Below, piece by piece: positions 23,401 through 32,989 of a stretch of 64,000 nucleotides of DNA. Origin of the DNA: Phycomyces blakesleeanus NRRL 1555(-) (lineage: Eukaryota; Mucoromycota; Mucoromycetes; Mucorales; Phycomycetaceae); contig NW_017265146.1 of the NCBI RefSeq assembly GCF_001638985.1, forward strand, positions 558,001 to 622,000, given 5' to 3'. The stretch's first letter is position 1. Each line of letters begins with the position of its first letter. Position numbers and translations under genes: made by a program. The notes under the pieces are model-generated. The model ran no database searches. It was given only the letters and a program-made list of their open reading frames with translations, and was not told where the DNA came from.

Positions 23401-25278
23401 ACCAATACTGAAATCATACTCATAACTATTAGTTAAGTTCATCACTTCAAATTCTCTCTGAATAGTCTTACTATTACAAGTTATACTGATCACACAAGTG
23501 CCAATTCTTTTAATATGTGTATTGCTATCAGCCAAACAAATAAAATACTTATGAACATTGGAATTGTTCACTAAATCTTTGTTGATGTGATTTACATAAT
23601 TAATAGATATTTTATTCTGTAAACAAAAATTCTTATCCACAGAACTGAATGTAGCGCCACAGTCCAACAAGGCGATGGTTCTAATAGAATTATTTGCCAG
23701 AATGGGGAAGGTAATATTAGTGCTCACGTTCTTAAAATCTTTTTTAATGACCATGTCTTTATGATTGTCCTTACAATTCAAGGCCATCTTGGCCAAAGCA
23801 CTTGTGTTATCTTGGTCCATCGACCACGACGTTGAGGAACTACCAACAGGGGAAGAGTTGCCACGAACAGAGAAATGACTATCACGAGAAGGGGGGAAAC
23901 CACCACAAGCAGGGGAGGAAGCTACTGATCTATCAGCAGGTGAGCACACAGCCATTCTTGACACCTTTGTCAAGTAATTATCCCTTTCAGGACAGGTGTG
24001 ACCCTTCTCCCAAGCACCTTTGCAAGAAAAGCAAATATTATCTTTGATTGCCTTCTTAAAATTCCAAGACTTCTTGGCGTACTTAGGATCATTGTCCCTG
24101 GCAATAGCTCTCTTCTTTCCCTTGTGGCTTATTGAAGAGGAGATGCTATGGGCATCGGCAAATGACTTCCATTTGGCAGGGGTGCCAGACTCCGCAGGTT
24201 GGTTGAGTAGGGCCGTGGAATCGCTAGTGGCTACACTGACTAACGAGATTATATCCTCCACTTTGGAGGGCAGTTTGGTGCCATAGTTGGCCGACAATGG
24301 GATCAGGCTTGCTTCCCGGACTTCCGGGCGCAAGTTCCACCAGAAACAAAGAACCATCTGGATACCATCCTCCAAGGACGCTTGTCTTCTAGCTGTTTGA
24401 AATTTAGCTCCAAACGCACAAACTGACTCACCTTTCTTCTGCATCATTTTCCACACGCGACCCATGTTCAGAAATCTTCTGAAAGGAGTATCATAGTGAT
24501 CCAGCAGAATCCCTTCTGCCTTCTTCCACTTGTACGCCTTTCCCTTTAGTTTGTCTTCAAACCAGGATCTTTCCTCCTTGTTCAGGCATATGGGAAGCAG
24601 ACGCTCCCAGCATGAGTCCAAGGACAGGGAATGAGACTCTAAAACCATAGTGAATTCTTGGCAAAAATCGTACACAGAGTCAAACACGTCACGATTTTGC
24701 TTCACCCTGGTTTCCGTGCAGAGCTGCAAGAAAGGTAAGTTGCTAGGGACTACCATGCTCTTCTTGTCTTCAAGAATAGCAGGAGGGGCGTTGGCTTTTT
24801 CAAACACCTTGAGAGTCTTCTGGGCATTCTCAAACAATTCTTGAGCTTCCTTCTTAATGGAAGAAGCATGTCTGGCCGCGTCTGACATGGGGTTGACCTT
24901 CGAAAGAGCCACATAGTTAGCATAAGCCACATAAAAGTTGTTCTTCTTTATGCTAAGGTCTTCCTTCGCAGAAGCTAACAACATTTCCAAAGTGATGGAA
25001 CTACTAGTGTTGCTATTAACAGCTGATGGGACGGTAGGCACAGGAGTAAGAGGGACAGAACCAACAACTGAAAGAGGTGGCAAGGAATCAAGACTGGTGT
25101 ATATCATTTCAATATCACCATCGATGGAAAGAGCGGTGGATCCAAGGAGAGGAGAAATGTCACCAATTTCGGTGAGATGTGTCTGTTCATTCAGAACAGG
25201 AGAGGGAATACCAACTTCGGTAAGAGGGCTTTGTTCTTCACGAGGAAGAGAGTTGGCAGCAGAGTGTTGGGAAGACAT
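20485..25278 (-). CDS. Gag-pol polyprotein of chromovirus 2, truncated at the chromodomain end
   Basis: A single open frame of 1597 codons. I chose the ATG at 25,278 (MSSQHSAANSL), which aligns with the start in chromovirus 1; the upstream in-frame codons have no ATG. Order: gag; CFSCKGAWEKGHTC zinc knuckle; protease LLDCGATFSS near 23,660; reverse transcriptase with FVDD near 22,620 (FADD in chromovirus 1); RNase H; integrase with HHCC finger, WGIDLAG, SDCGREF and NGASERA; chromodomain. A TAG at 20,485–20,487 replaces the TGG (Trp) read in chromovirus 1 (KEYWQR). The frame then stays open to TAA at 20,317–20,319, so about 55 basic C-terminal residues are lost. Chromodomains in this lineage steer integration to modified histones. 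Loss of the last helix and tail may alter targeting but leaves the catalytic parts intact. Confidence 0.95.
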   Translation of the reverse strand: MSSQHSAANSLPREEQSPLTEVGIPSPVLNEQTHLTEIGDISPLLGSTALSIDGDIEMIYTSLDSLPPLSVVGSVPLTPVPTVPSAVNSNTSSSITLEMLLASAKEDLSIKKNNFYVAYANYVALSKVNPMSDAARHASSIKKEAQELFENAQKTLKVFEKANAPPAILEDKKSMVVPSNLPFLQLCTETRVKQNRDVFDSVYDFCQEFTMVLESHSLSLDSCWERLLPICLNKEERSWFEDKLKGKAYKWKKAEGILLDHYDTPFRRFLNMGRVWKMMQKKGESVCAFGAKFQTARRQASLEDGIQMVLCFWWNLRPEVREASLIPLSANYGTKLPSKVEDIISLVSVATSDSTALLNQPAESGTPAKWKSFADAHSISSSISHKGKKRAIARDNDPKYAKKSWNFKKAIKDNICFSCKGAWEKGHTCPERDNYLTKVSRMAVCSPADRSVASSPACGGFPPSRDSHFSVRGNSSPVGSSSTSWSMDQDNTSALAKMALNCKDNHKDMVIKKDFKNVSTNITFPILANNSIRTIALLDCGATFSSVDKNFCLQNKISINYVNHINKDLVNNSNVHKYFICLADSNTHIKRIGTCVISITCNSKTIQREFEVMNLTNSYEYDFSIGTDYMSTLGIGIYGLPLSYDDTDSSKERREADRRFNNKSDLLESIERENEQKENNPAVDPKQFEDAMDYICPFIKDNQDIPKGSFCTIPESVVCLDTPENATAFRSPYPIPYKMQGVVDEQVKEWLDNGIIERASANTQWNTPLTVVKKTNGKGEITGYRVCHDPRLINCLLKSIDHMPLPLIGELFEDLKGANIYSTLDLKSAFNSLRLNPKDTHKLSFTWRGVQYKPIGTVFGIKHVSSQFQRTMSIALEGLSFVRFFVDDIVCASKTFEEHKEHLKQVIERLTRVNLKLNPKKCHFFQKEIYLLGFHISPEGITMDRRKLVNVLEFPQPKTGKDIQSYCGLINYFRTLIPNVSSIMSPLDSLRNEKSITHLWTDKHQTAFNNLKKALLSDLVLSYPDMNSPFSISCDASLTGIGAVLYQVKDGKKKYISFVAKSLSQSERKYSATKRELLALVFALKRFHKYVYGSHFTLYTDHKALTYLHTQRVANLMMIAWMDTILQYDFKIVHLPGVSNVLPDVLSRLSEETETLSNELGGDSVVRSIMRNSAVTMEPLPDILSGEYFTPPTENERNKLLVEEHLKRHFGVEAILHALKRKGIYWTNLKSQASDLIQSCIQCQRHNITRKGYNPLRPVTATLPGDSWGIDLAGPFTTSTRGNEYLLVMIDIASKFYVLRAIPDKRASTIALQVLDVISTWGPMRKLQSDCGREFVNSLMTCIKENVGFEHALISQYHPRANGASERAVQSAVNTIKKQIVGNVADWDQKVPSAQLFLNSKYNVRTKSTPFSLMFGRNPNDFVDFSKEKDSATAEQIQKELQEKIKRMTEIVYPAVFEHVKHVTQKQKERFDMSHKMIDLVPGTIVMILVTEKQNKLDPKYKGFYTVVRKTAANTYVLKNEKGFLEPRNYLPSLLKKVSNKILEQKNDFFEVEAIIGHKKDDMNNYLYRCKWLDYDESHDTWEPEDHFTDPKFIKEY

Positions 25279-25299
25279 TATAGAATTCAAAGTAAAAAA
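25279..25299 (-). promoter_or_regulatory. Candidate primer-binding region of chromovirus 2
   Basis: Between LTR and start codon the element strand reads TTTTTTACTTTGAATTC, identical in chromovirus 1. It shows no obvious complement to a tRNA 3' end. TACTTTGA is complementary to TCAAAGTA just after the TATATA box inside both LTRs, compatible with the self-priming known for Tf1/sushi-type elements. This is inference. Confidence 0.35.
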
Positions 25300-25720
25300 T
25301 GTGAAGTTTTATAGAATAAAATCAACAGTAAAAAGATTGAGACGTATATAAGAATACTTTGAGACTGTATATAGGTTGTCTTTATTAAAGAATACAAAGT
25401 TGTCCTTTTTATATCAAAACACGATCTGCTTTGTCAGTCACATCTTAATTTCTTAAGTCTGAGTTCATTTAGATATTAGAGAGCTGGTACTGCTATGTTT
25501 ATAATTTAATCTAATTGCAGTGTCCTCATATTAACTCAGTGCTTACTGAGCTGTCATAATTACAGTACTTACTGTAATTAATTATTGGTCTTATTGATTT
25601 ACCATAAGTAAAATAAATAAATTATTCATTTGTTCTTGTAATGATAGCTGTTTTACTATAATAATAGGAATATGTTCTTAGATGTAATAAATCCAACAAC
25701 CAAGTGTCTGGATCACCACA
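25300..25720 (-). repeat. 5' LTR of chromovirus 2
   Basis: 421 bp, TGTGAAG...CACCACA, followed by the TCTGT duplication. It retains two CG dinucleotides that read TG in the 3' LTR. Confidence 0.95.
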
Positions 25721-25820
25721 TCTGTCTTCTGTTCTATTCTATTATCATTGTATTTTATTTGCCAAGTGATTCATTACAATCTACTACAAACCTAACACAT
25801 CACGCGTCATGATTTATTGG

Positions 25821-26451
25821 TGTTGTGAGGAGAAAATAAAGCAAAATATAATATAGACGAAAGAATTCGTGAGAACTTGTGTAGGTTGTTTATTTCAAAA
25901 GAAAAGTAAAGAATAATAAAATTCGATTGTCTTTCTACATGGAACTATCTACTGATATTTATATGTTTTTCTAATTTATAATTTAGTGTGTGCTTAAGTA
26001 ATCTTTATCACAATAAGTCATCTTCCAGGAGTATTGTTCTTCTGGAAAGATCCGGAAAGACCAATTGATATAATACTTCTTCAGTCAGATCAGTCCAAGA
26101 GTTTTGGTAAAGAAGAGCATTTATGCTATTGGTAATATTTTAGTATTCCGACCCAGATACTCGGGTAATGTTTCATAATATTAAATAGTTGTAGCTGTAG
26201 TCTCTCAATTAAGTATTTGTATAATAAAAGAAATATGTAGATGAAATATAATGATGCCATATATATAATGTATATGTATTTGTATATCCCATGTCATGGT
26301 GCTAATAATAAATAATCAATTATGTGTATAATGATCTGTGTATTAAATAATATCATAAAGGGAGATCTGTTTGACTGGAATAGCTGAGGATATTATTTTA
26401 TCCTTCAGTCTTACTCTCAGATTCAGCAGTAATCAATACTCATTCACAACA
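25821..26451 (-). repeat. Solo LTR, diverged relative of family C
   Basis: About 631 bp beginning TGTTGTGAGG and ending CACAACA. Blocks shared with the family-C LTRs are TTCGTGAGAACTTGTGTAGG at the left and GACTGGAATAGCTGAGG...CAGTAATCAATACTCATT at the right. The orientation matches the copy at 9448. No target duplication is evident. Confidence 0.75.
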
Positions 26452-27060
26452 CAATCAATAAACAACTGTCAAATTTTTCCAATACAAGTTTTCTTCAAGA
26501 TGCTGTCTATTATCTCTGATTTCTCATGAAATTTCTTTCATTTTTTTGTCAAGTCTTTGTAGAAGATTGATCATCTCCTTTTATTTTATTATTTTGTCCC
26601 AATTTCTCTTTTTATTTATCTCTTAGTAAATTTACTATAGTAAATTTCCCTTTAGCTAAATTCTTTACTCTATTAAACATTTTTTTCTCATAAGTAACTC
26701 TTTAGAATTAGTATTATTTATTTCACTTCATTTAGTTTAACTATTTTTCTAATCATTCAAATTATTTACACTCTTATCTTAGTGTTAGTTTCCCTTTTAA
26801 TTTCTTTAACTATTCTATTTGGTAACAAAGAGACTATTTTATTACCTCAATTTATCTAATATCGAACCCAAACCCTCAATTCCTTTTTTCAATTCCTCTT
26901 TTTATATATAATTATCTTTTCTTGTACATCTTCTACACACAACTACATACCACACGTGGCAGATTGACACGAAATGTTGGAATAATTATCAGTGCAAAAC
27001 AAAATTTTGGTTGTATGGCAGTGTGGTGACATTGCAGAATTCTTTGTAATTGGGAATCTA
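26452..27060. other. Non-coding, T-rich low complexity
   Basis: Mostly TTT/ATT-rich sequence. No gene seen. It ends where the MULE inverted repeat begins to match. Confidence 0.4.
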
Positions 27061-27355
27061 TATGTACATGCAAGAAAAATTAGGGTCAGACATGCAAAAA
27101 AAACCAAAAGGGAGAATTAAATGTGACATCATTTGTAATTGGCCTTTAGGAGTGTTACTGACAAATTGAGCACTGATAAAACATGCAAAAGCAACCAAAT
27201 TGAAGAATTAAACGTGACGTCACCTATAATTGACTTTTGGGAGTGTTACCAACAAATTGGACACTGATAAGACATGCAAAAGCAAGCAAATCAAAGAATT
27301 AGACATGCCATCACATATAATTAGTTTTGCATATTACACGCATTTTTTTGGGGGG
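27061..27355 (+). repeat. Left inverted repeat of the MULE, three 91-bp units
   Basis: Reverse complement of the array at 30,805–31,110. Palindrome positions are 27,124 (TGACATCA), 27,215 (TGACGTCA) and 27,306 (TGCCATCA), exactly 91 bp apart. Units also share TTGCATGTCTTATCAGTG and AACACTCCCAAAAG (read on the minus strand). Confidence 0.85.
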
Positions 27356-27724
27356 TCAGCCTTGATATTTATTAAATGTTTGAAAATTAATATTGATTAT
27401 AAAAATATAAAAAATGATAATAAGATAGATATAAAGATAAAAATAGAAGATTGTAAAGAAGATAAATATAGAAATACAGATAAATAGAAAGATAATAATA
27501 AATTGAATAGAAACAGAAGGGAATATTAATAATAGAGATAAATATAGAATCTAAAAAGTAAAAAAAAAATCTAAAAAAGATATATATGAAAAGTTAGTAT
27601 AATTCAAGATAATTCTAGTTTAAAAGCCATATCTTGATTGTTAGTACATCAAAGAATAATCTTCAAGGCCATGTTTTTGAATTATTCTTTTATGAAAGGG
27701 ATTGATTTTTGGCTAGCAGAAATT

Positions 27725-29686
27725 TCAAGTGTTTTTGCGCTTGGCAAAAAGAAAGTGATTTATATCTAAGATAATAATTATTGGTTCCACTTTTTCTGAC
27801 AAGGTAGCAAATGGAACAAAAAGACAGTCGCCTGTTTCAATTGGAGTATTCCAATATACAGCCACTGCTCTGCTAAATATATTGGCTACAAGTTGAGAAT
27901 GGTCGATTGTACTGAACCAATGTTGCTGGGGGAGAGGTGAGCGCTTGTCTTGGAGACTGCGAATTAGTGGGTTATTGGATGCAGGCATATTGCCATGCTC
28001 CATTCTTCCGTGGTAGTAGTTGTTTTGGTGCTTTAAAAATGTTTCTAGCATTTTGTCTTTTACTTTTGACCACTCCTCCTGGTCCTGGTACACTTCCATT
28101 GCTATTGCCCTGTATCCACAATTTCCGTCTGCTTCAGGAGAAAAGATTGTTGATATATGTTTTGGTGCAATTGTGAGATTTGTTAGTAATGTGGGATCGC
28201 ATGGTGACCCAAGATTGATAATATTTTTTATGGCTTTTTGCTCTTTAGCTGAGGATATTTTTTGCCTAGAAAACAAAGCAAAGATTTAGTAAATTAAATC
28301 TAAACAATATTAAAATCTTACTTTTTTTGTTCTTTTTCTGTTTTAATTTTTTTGTGATTTTTTCTTTTTTGGTATTGATGCAATGCTCTAATGCAATCAT
28401 CTTGCACTTGGTATTTTTTGGTCGGCCTTTAATGGCTTCAACTACTGTTGGGCCCTTAAGGTTTTCGAGTTTCTGTGCGTCAATTTATTTCAAAGTTTTT
28501 TCTATCCATTGATATATATTGATTTGTTCTTGTTCACTCTGAGCATTGGCGAAATGTTCACAAATAAGCTCAAGAGCATAGTTGAATTTTGGGGTTATTG
28601 GTTTGATATTGTTGATGTTTGGGGGTACTGGGGTTGCATTTTAGATAGTTAAATGGTCTACATAATAAAATGTTATATGAGAAAATCGTCACGTAATTAT
28701 TGCTATTATTATATATATTACTTTCTCCTTCTAGATAGTTTTTTCTCCAGCATCTTGAGATGCAGGAGATTGGGATGGTATCGAATTTGGCAAGTGTGTG
28801 GTAACAAGGAAGCAGGTAGTTGTATTGTATGAGGCATTTATACTCTTTGGCTAGTTTTTTGGGTATAATGGATTTGGATAATTCTAATTTGATTTGATCC
28901 ATTGCAAATCTACAGACTTTAAGACAGATGTCATTTAGTCTGGCGGCATTGACTTTATCGAACACAATTTTTGTTCCTTCTCCAAGGCTTTCTACCATTA
29001 GCTGATGCTTGCAATCTGCAACCTGTACAATTTATAAATATATTATAACCAATAAATGCATAAAATAGTATAGAACAAACTTACCAACTTGTCATACTAC
29101 TTTTTTACTTTAAGGGTAACTGTCTTCAGTTTACCCAAAGAAGTACCAAGAGAATGCTTGAGAGAAGCATGGGCACTTTCTGCACGGTCCGACGTGCAAT
29201 TGCCAAAATGGGCATGTTTGTAAACATACATGTTCACCCAGTTTTCCTTGTCTTTCATTTTTCTGATAACGTATATTAAAAAAACACAATTTTTTATAGT
29301 TAAATACTGTTTATATCAAATTTAAAAAATTTATACATACTTCTCAAGAAAAGCACTAGCAGCTTTTCCCTGGTATTTGCAATTTTCCTTTGCAAATTCA
29401 AGGTATCCATTTGTTTTGTTTTTTACTTCTTGATATGTAATGCATTTTAAAGCAATTCAGTCAAGGAATTCTGACAGCTTATCTAACAGGTCTCTCTTTT
29501 TGCTACTCTCATCTCCCTTCATCATCGAAAGCAATTGCTTTTTAAAGTTGTCTTTGATATGCTTATAGCACAACAACTGCTTTGACTCAGGAAAGACTCG
29601 AGTAATAGCATTTCTCAATGCTTTTTCATTGTCCGTGATAAAAACATCTGGGAGAAGTGTTGTTTGTTTGTTGTTGCTGCTGTTGC

Positions 29687-29755
<69 letters not shown>

Positions 29756-30722
29756 CATCAGGCCAGACTGCATTGCGGAGACAGCTAAGCACCCAGAGAT
29801 AATTTTCTTCTGTCTCATGCTCTACCCAAGCACCGGCAATTGGATACGTCTTTAAAGTGGTACGAGGGTTTCCACTCACATTGCTAGTACCAACAATGTT
29901 GACATAAGTCATTCGATGACTATTTGTCTTATATGTGGCATCAATAATGACAGTCTCAGGCATTCTTTGTGTCTCATTGATCGCATTCTGATGCACAAAA
30001 AAGACCATATTCACTTGATTGTCTTCTGTATTACCAACAGAATACCTGACATGGAAGTCAAGATCTTGCAGAGTGGTGATAAAGTCAAACATCTCCTTTC
30101 CTTTTTCCGATTTTCCGAAATGTTGCTTTATATTAGCAATGTCATGACAAACAATGTTTGTATATCCATTTATCTTCAAACTGTTGAAGATGGTGGATAC
30201 ATTGTCATTGTTCTCCAGATGCTTAACCACAAGTGCCATTGCCTCAGGCAAGAGCTTGCGGTGCATAACATATGCTCTGCGGTCTTCTTTGATGGAGTGG
30301 TTATGCTCTGTCTCATGGGAGCGCACAGTGAGCTTTCCGCCCTTCTTGGTGTTGGCATGCATGAAGCAAGGGCAGCCATGCTTCTGCGTGTCTTTTTCGT
30401 GCTTTCTCTCCCATCCAGGAAGAGTTTCACCCATAACTGATGTTTTGGAAGCAACCTTCTCGGCTTTTCTGGTATCTCTATATTCGCCAGAGTGCTTGCA
30501 AATCAATTTGATGCAAGAGCTTGATGCATATTCAGTAGTGAGAGCAATGTTATGCTTGACACCATATGCCTTGGCAGCTTCTCGAACAGCTACAGCTGAA
30601 GAGAATTCTCTTCCAACAAGAAAAATTGAGTTGAACTCAGTCAAGGCAGCATCGTACTTTTTCGATGTCTCGCTAACAATGACAAAGTCATTGGTGTTGT
30701 TGATGTTGTTAATGTTGCTCAT
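27725..30722 (-). pseudogene. MULE transposase fused to OTU-like cysteine protease, with at least three stops
   Basis: Start ATG at 30,722. The N-terminal part resembles FAR1-type DNA-binding domains (GVKHNIALTTEY...KLICKHSG; conserved Cys/His pairs). The MULE DDE core follows: first Asp in VIIDATYKTN, GAWVEHETEENYLW, a polyasparagine tract, second Asp in VFITDNEKALRNA, then YKHIKDNFKKQ, and the Glu in SDRAESAHASLKHSLG. A SWIM-like motif (LLPCYHTL) and an AT-hook-like GRPKN come next. The last exon (27,725–28,265) is an OTU domain with the catalytic motif EADGNCGYRAIA and a C-terminal INHFLFA histidine. Stops at 29,457–29,459, 29,097–29,099 and 28,485–28,487 interrupt otherwise continuous homology. 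Introns fit at about 29,270–29,343, 29,022–29,087 and 28,266–28,321. OTU enzymes remove ubiquitin; the role in transposition is unknown. Confidence 0.85.
29681..29754. repeat. (GTT)n microsatellite inside the MULE transposase
   Basis: A run of GTT/GCT triplets, read on the minus strand as AAC, encodes an Asn-rich insert between the first two catalytic Asp residues. Confidence 0.95.
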
Positions 30723-30804
30723 GTTAAATGTCAAAAAAAATTATGCGCTGACGTTGTAGTAAAAAAGGGCAGTGATTTAATTGGCAATCTGGAGGGTAAT
30801 TTAT

Positions 30805-31540
30805 CTGATCCCCCCAAAAAAAAAAATGCATGTAACATGCAAAACTAATTATATGTGACGTCACGTCTAATTCTTCAATTTGCTTGCTTTTGCATGTCTT
30901 ATCAGTGTCCAATTTGTTGGTAACACTCCCAAAAGTCAATTATAGGTGACGTCACGTTTAATTCTTCAATTTGGTTGCTTTTGCATGTCTTATCAGTGCT
31001 CAGTTTGTCAGTAACACTCCCAAAGGCCAATTACAAGTGACGTCATGTTTAATTCTCCCTTTTGGTCTTGTTTTGCATGTCCAACCCTAATTTTTCTTGC
31101 ATGTCCATATCATTGCCCTCCCAAAAGTCAATTATAGGTGACGTCACATTTAATTCTTCAATTTGGTTGCTTTTGCATGTCTTATCAGTGCTCAATTTGT
31201 CAGTAACACTCCCAAAGGCCAATTACAAGTGACGTCACATTTAATTCTCCCTTTTGGTTGCTTTTGCATGTCCGACCCTAATTTTTCTTGCATGTCCATA
31301 TCATTGCCCTAATTTGCTCACTTTTGCATGTCTTATCAGTGACCAATTTGTTGGTAACACTCCCAAAAGTCAATTATAGGTGACATCACGTTTAATTCTT
31401 CAATTTGGTTGCTTTTGCATGTCTTATCAGTGCTCAATTTGTCAGTAACACTCCCAAAGGCCAATTATAAGTGACATCATATTTAATTCTCCCTTTTGGT
31501 CTTTTTTTGCATGTTCATATCATTGCCCTAAAAAGTAGTG
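30805..31540 (-). repeat. Right inverted repeat of the MULE with tandem expansion
   Basis: The palindrome TGACGTCA occurs at 30,856, 30,947, 31,038, 31,139 and 31,230, and as TGACATCA at 31,381 and 31,472. The spacing is 91, 91, 101, 91, 151 and 91 bp. Two unit types alternate (AAAAGTCAATTATAGGTGAC and AAAGGCCAATTACAAGTGAC). The left side has only three units, so the right side has expanded. Confidence 0.88.
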
Positions 31541-32989
31541 TAATGGTGATGCCTTGATTTGGCGGAATCTTAAAATTTTATTCAGTACTGATATGGGTCT
31601 GTATGTGAATATCTTGGTAGGATAGATAGACTATAATTATGAGATAATCCTTTAGTTTTGGGAAACTAGATTCAAACTAGCTTTGTGTTAGATGGCTTAA
31701 AGCTCTGCTCGATTTTCTTTTTCTTCTATGATAACAGCCTTTTACTATGCTTATCTTTTTTGTCGCTTTTATTTTAGATGCGCTAACATTTAATGATTAT
31801 ATACAAGTTAAACCGAGCATTCACATATGAACTGTTTTAAGAAAAAGAAGAAAGTTGCAACTGTCTACAATATGTGTGCGAGTCAGTCACTATCCTGTAT
31901 AGCTTATATCTGTCCTTTTTTTTTATGGAGTAGCCAAGTTATCTGCCAACGGGACATCTTTTGCAATATATATACGATTGAATATATTAGAGAAAAATAA
32001 AAATAACCAGTACTCTCTTAAATACCCGTAATGATTTTCTCTAAATATTTAAGCACAAAGAAAAATGAGAATTTCAAGTTTCTGCGAGATAAAGGTCGTG
32101 TGCTAATGATTTCTAATCAAAGCTGTTTCAAAACTCATTTTACTACTTTTATGTATGTGTCTTTGTATATAATATAGAAATTAAAGGTCAAATTAGGTTA
32201 TAAGTTCTATAGATACGATATGATATGATATGATATGATATGATACAATTGATCTTATTGGTTGCTACTATACTATTGTTATTGTTGCTGTTATAAGAAA
32301 GATATACTCTAATAAAGATAAGAAGATATTAAATGTACAAGTATCGCCATGAAACGTGGTTTAATACAACAGCCTTTTATGTCCGAAGATTTTAAAGAAA
32401 CAAAAGAAGAAGGAATTTAATCCCAGTCTTTGTGATAGTCCATACCATATTAATAGACTCATTCGGATCAATGAAACTTTTTTAAAAAAAAACTAATAAT
32501 GAAGAGTAGTCTATTTTTCTTGGTAGTTCTTTTTTATTAATATTCAGATTTTTTTTCCTGTACTTCACACACTACACATACAAACACAAACAGATCAAAT
32601 AATAAACTTATGAAACGTTAGATAAGCACTTGAAGCTCAAAGTATCAAAGAGGAAATCAGCAATATATATATATACATTTGTGTGTGTATCTGTGTAGAT
32701 TGTATATACTTGTATGATTTATATACAAGAAACGTATAATTATATCTATCATTTTGTCTCTTTTTATCCGTGTTTCAACTTATCAATTTGAATTGCATTA
32801 CATTGAATTGCATGCAGCTTTTATGTATAATTGGTTAATGAAGAAGAAGAAAAGAAATCGCGTTGCTTTTTTTTTTTGATATTAAGATATTAAGATTCTT
32901 TACTATAATTACTACTATGATTAGTATTAGTATTATTATTTTTATTATTTTTATTTTTATTTTTATTTTTATTGTTGCTGCTGTTACTA
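31541..32989. other. Intergenic, AT-rich, with a GATAT microsatellite
   Basis: No gene seen. A (GATAT)n run lies at 32,216–32,244 and A/T-rich low complexity at 32,930–32,985. This is the boundary between the mobile-element block and the gene block. Confidence 0.5.

Larger units (their letters stand above)
19802..25720 (-). mobile_element. Chromovirus 2 (Ty3/gypsy with chromodomain), young, near-intact
   Basis: Two 421-bp LTRs (19,802–20,222 and 25,300–25,720) flanked by a perfect TCTGT duplication (19,797–19,801 and 25,721–25,725). By eye the LTRs differ at only two positions, both CG in the right LTR and TG in the left. One reading frame covers gag and pol. It shares pol and the purine tract with chromovirus 1, but has a different LTR and a clearly diverged gag. 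The only coding lesion I see is a stop near the C terminus. Confidence 0.97.
27061..31540 (-). mobile_element. MULE (Mutator-like element) with OTU-protease domain, defective
   Basis: One long gene (27,725–30,722, minus strand) is bounded by long inverted repeats: about 27,061–27,355 on the left, and 30,805–31,110 with extra tandem units to about 31,540 on the right. Long inverted repeats and a FAR1/MULE-type DDE transposase define Mutator-like elements. I could not fix the exact outer ends or a target duplication (8–11 bp expected), because similarity fades on the left near AATTTTTCTTGCATGT. The transposase carries stops, so the copy is dead. Confidence 0.8.

Noticed and set aside
29664..29855. 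Polyvaline frame on the plus strand and polythreonine frame on the minus strand
   Set aside because: Other readings of the GTT microsatellite within the MULE transposase.
30805..31540. CRISPR-like array
   Set aside because: The units are 91 bp, contain no short unique spacers, recur inverted at the other side of a transposase gene, and the organism is a eukaryote.
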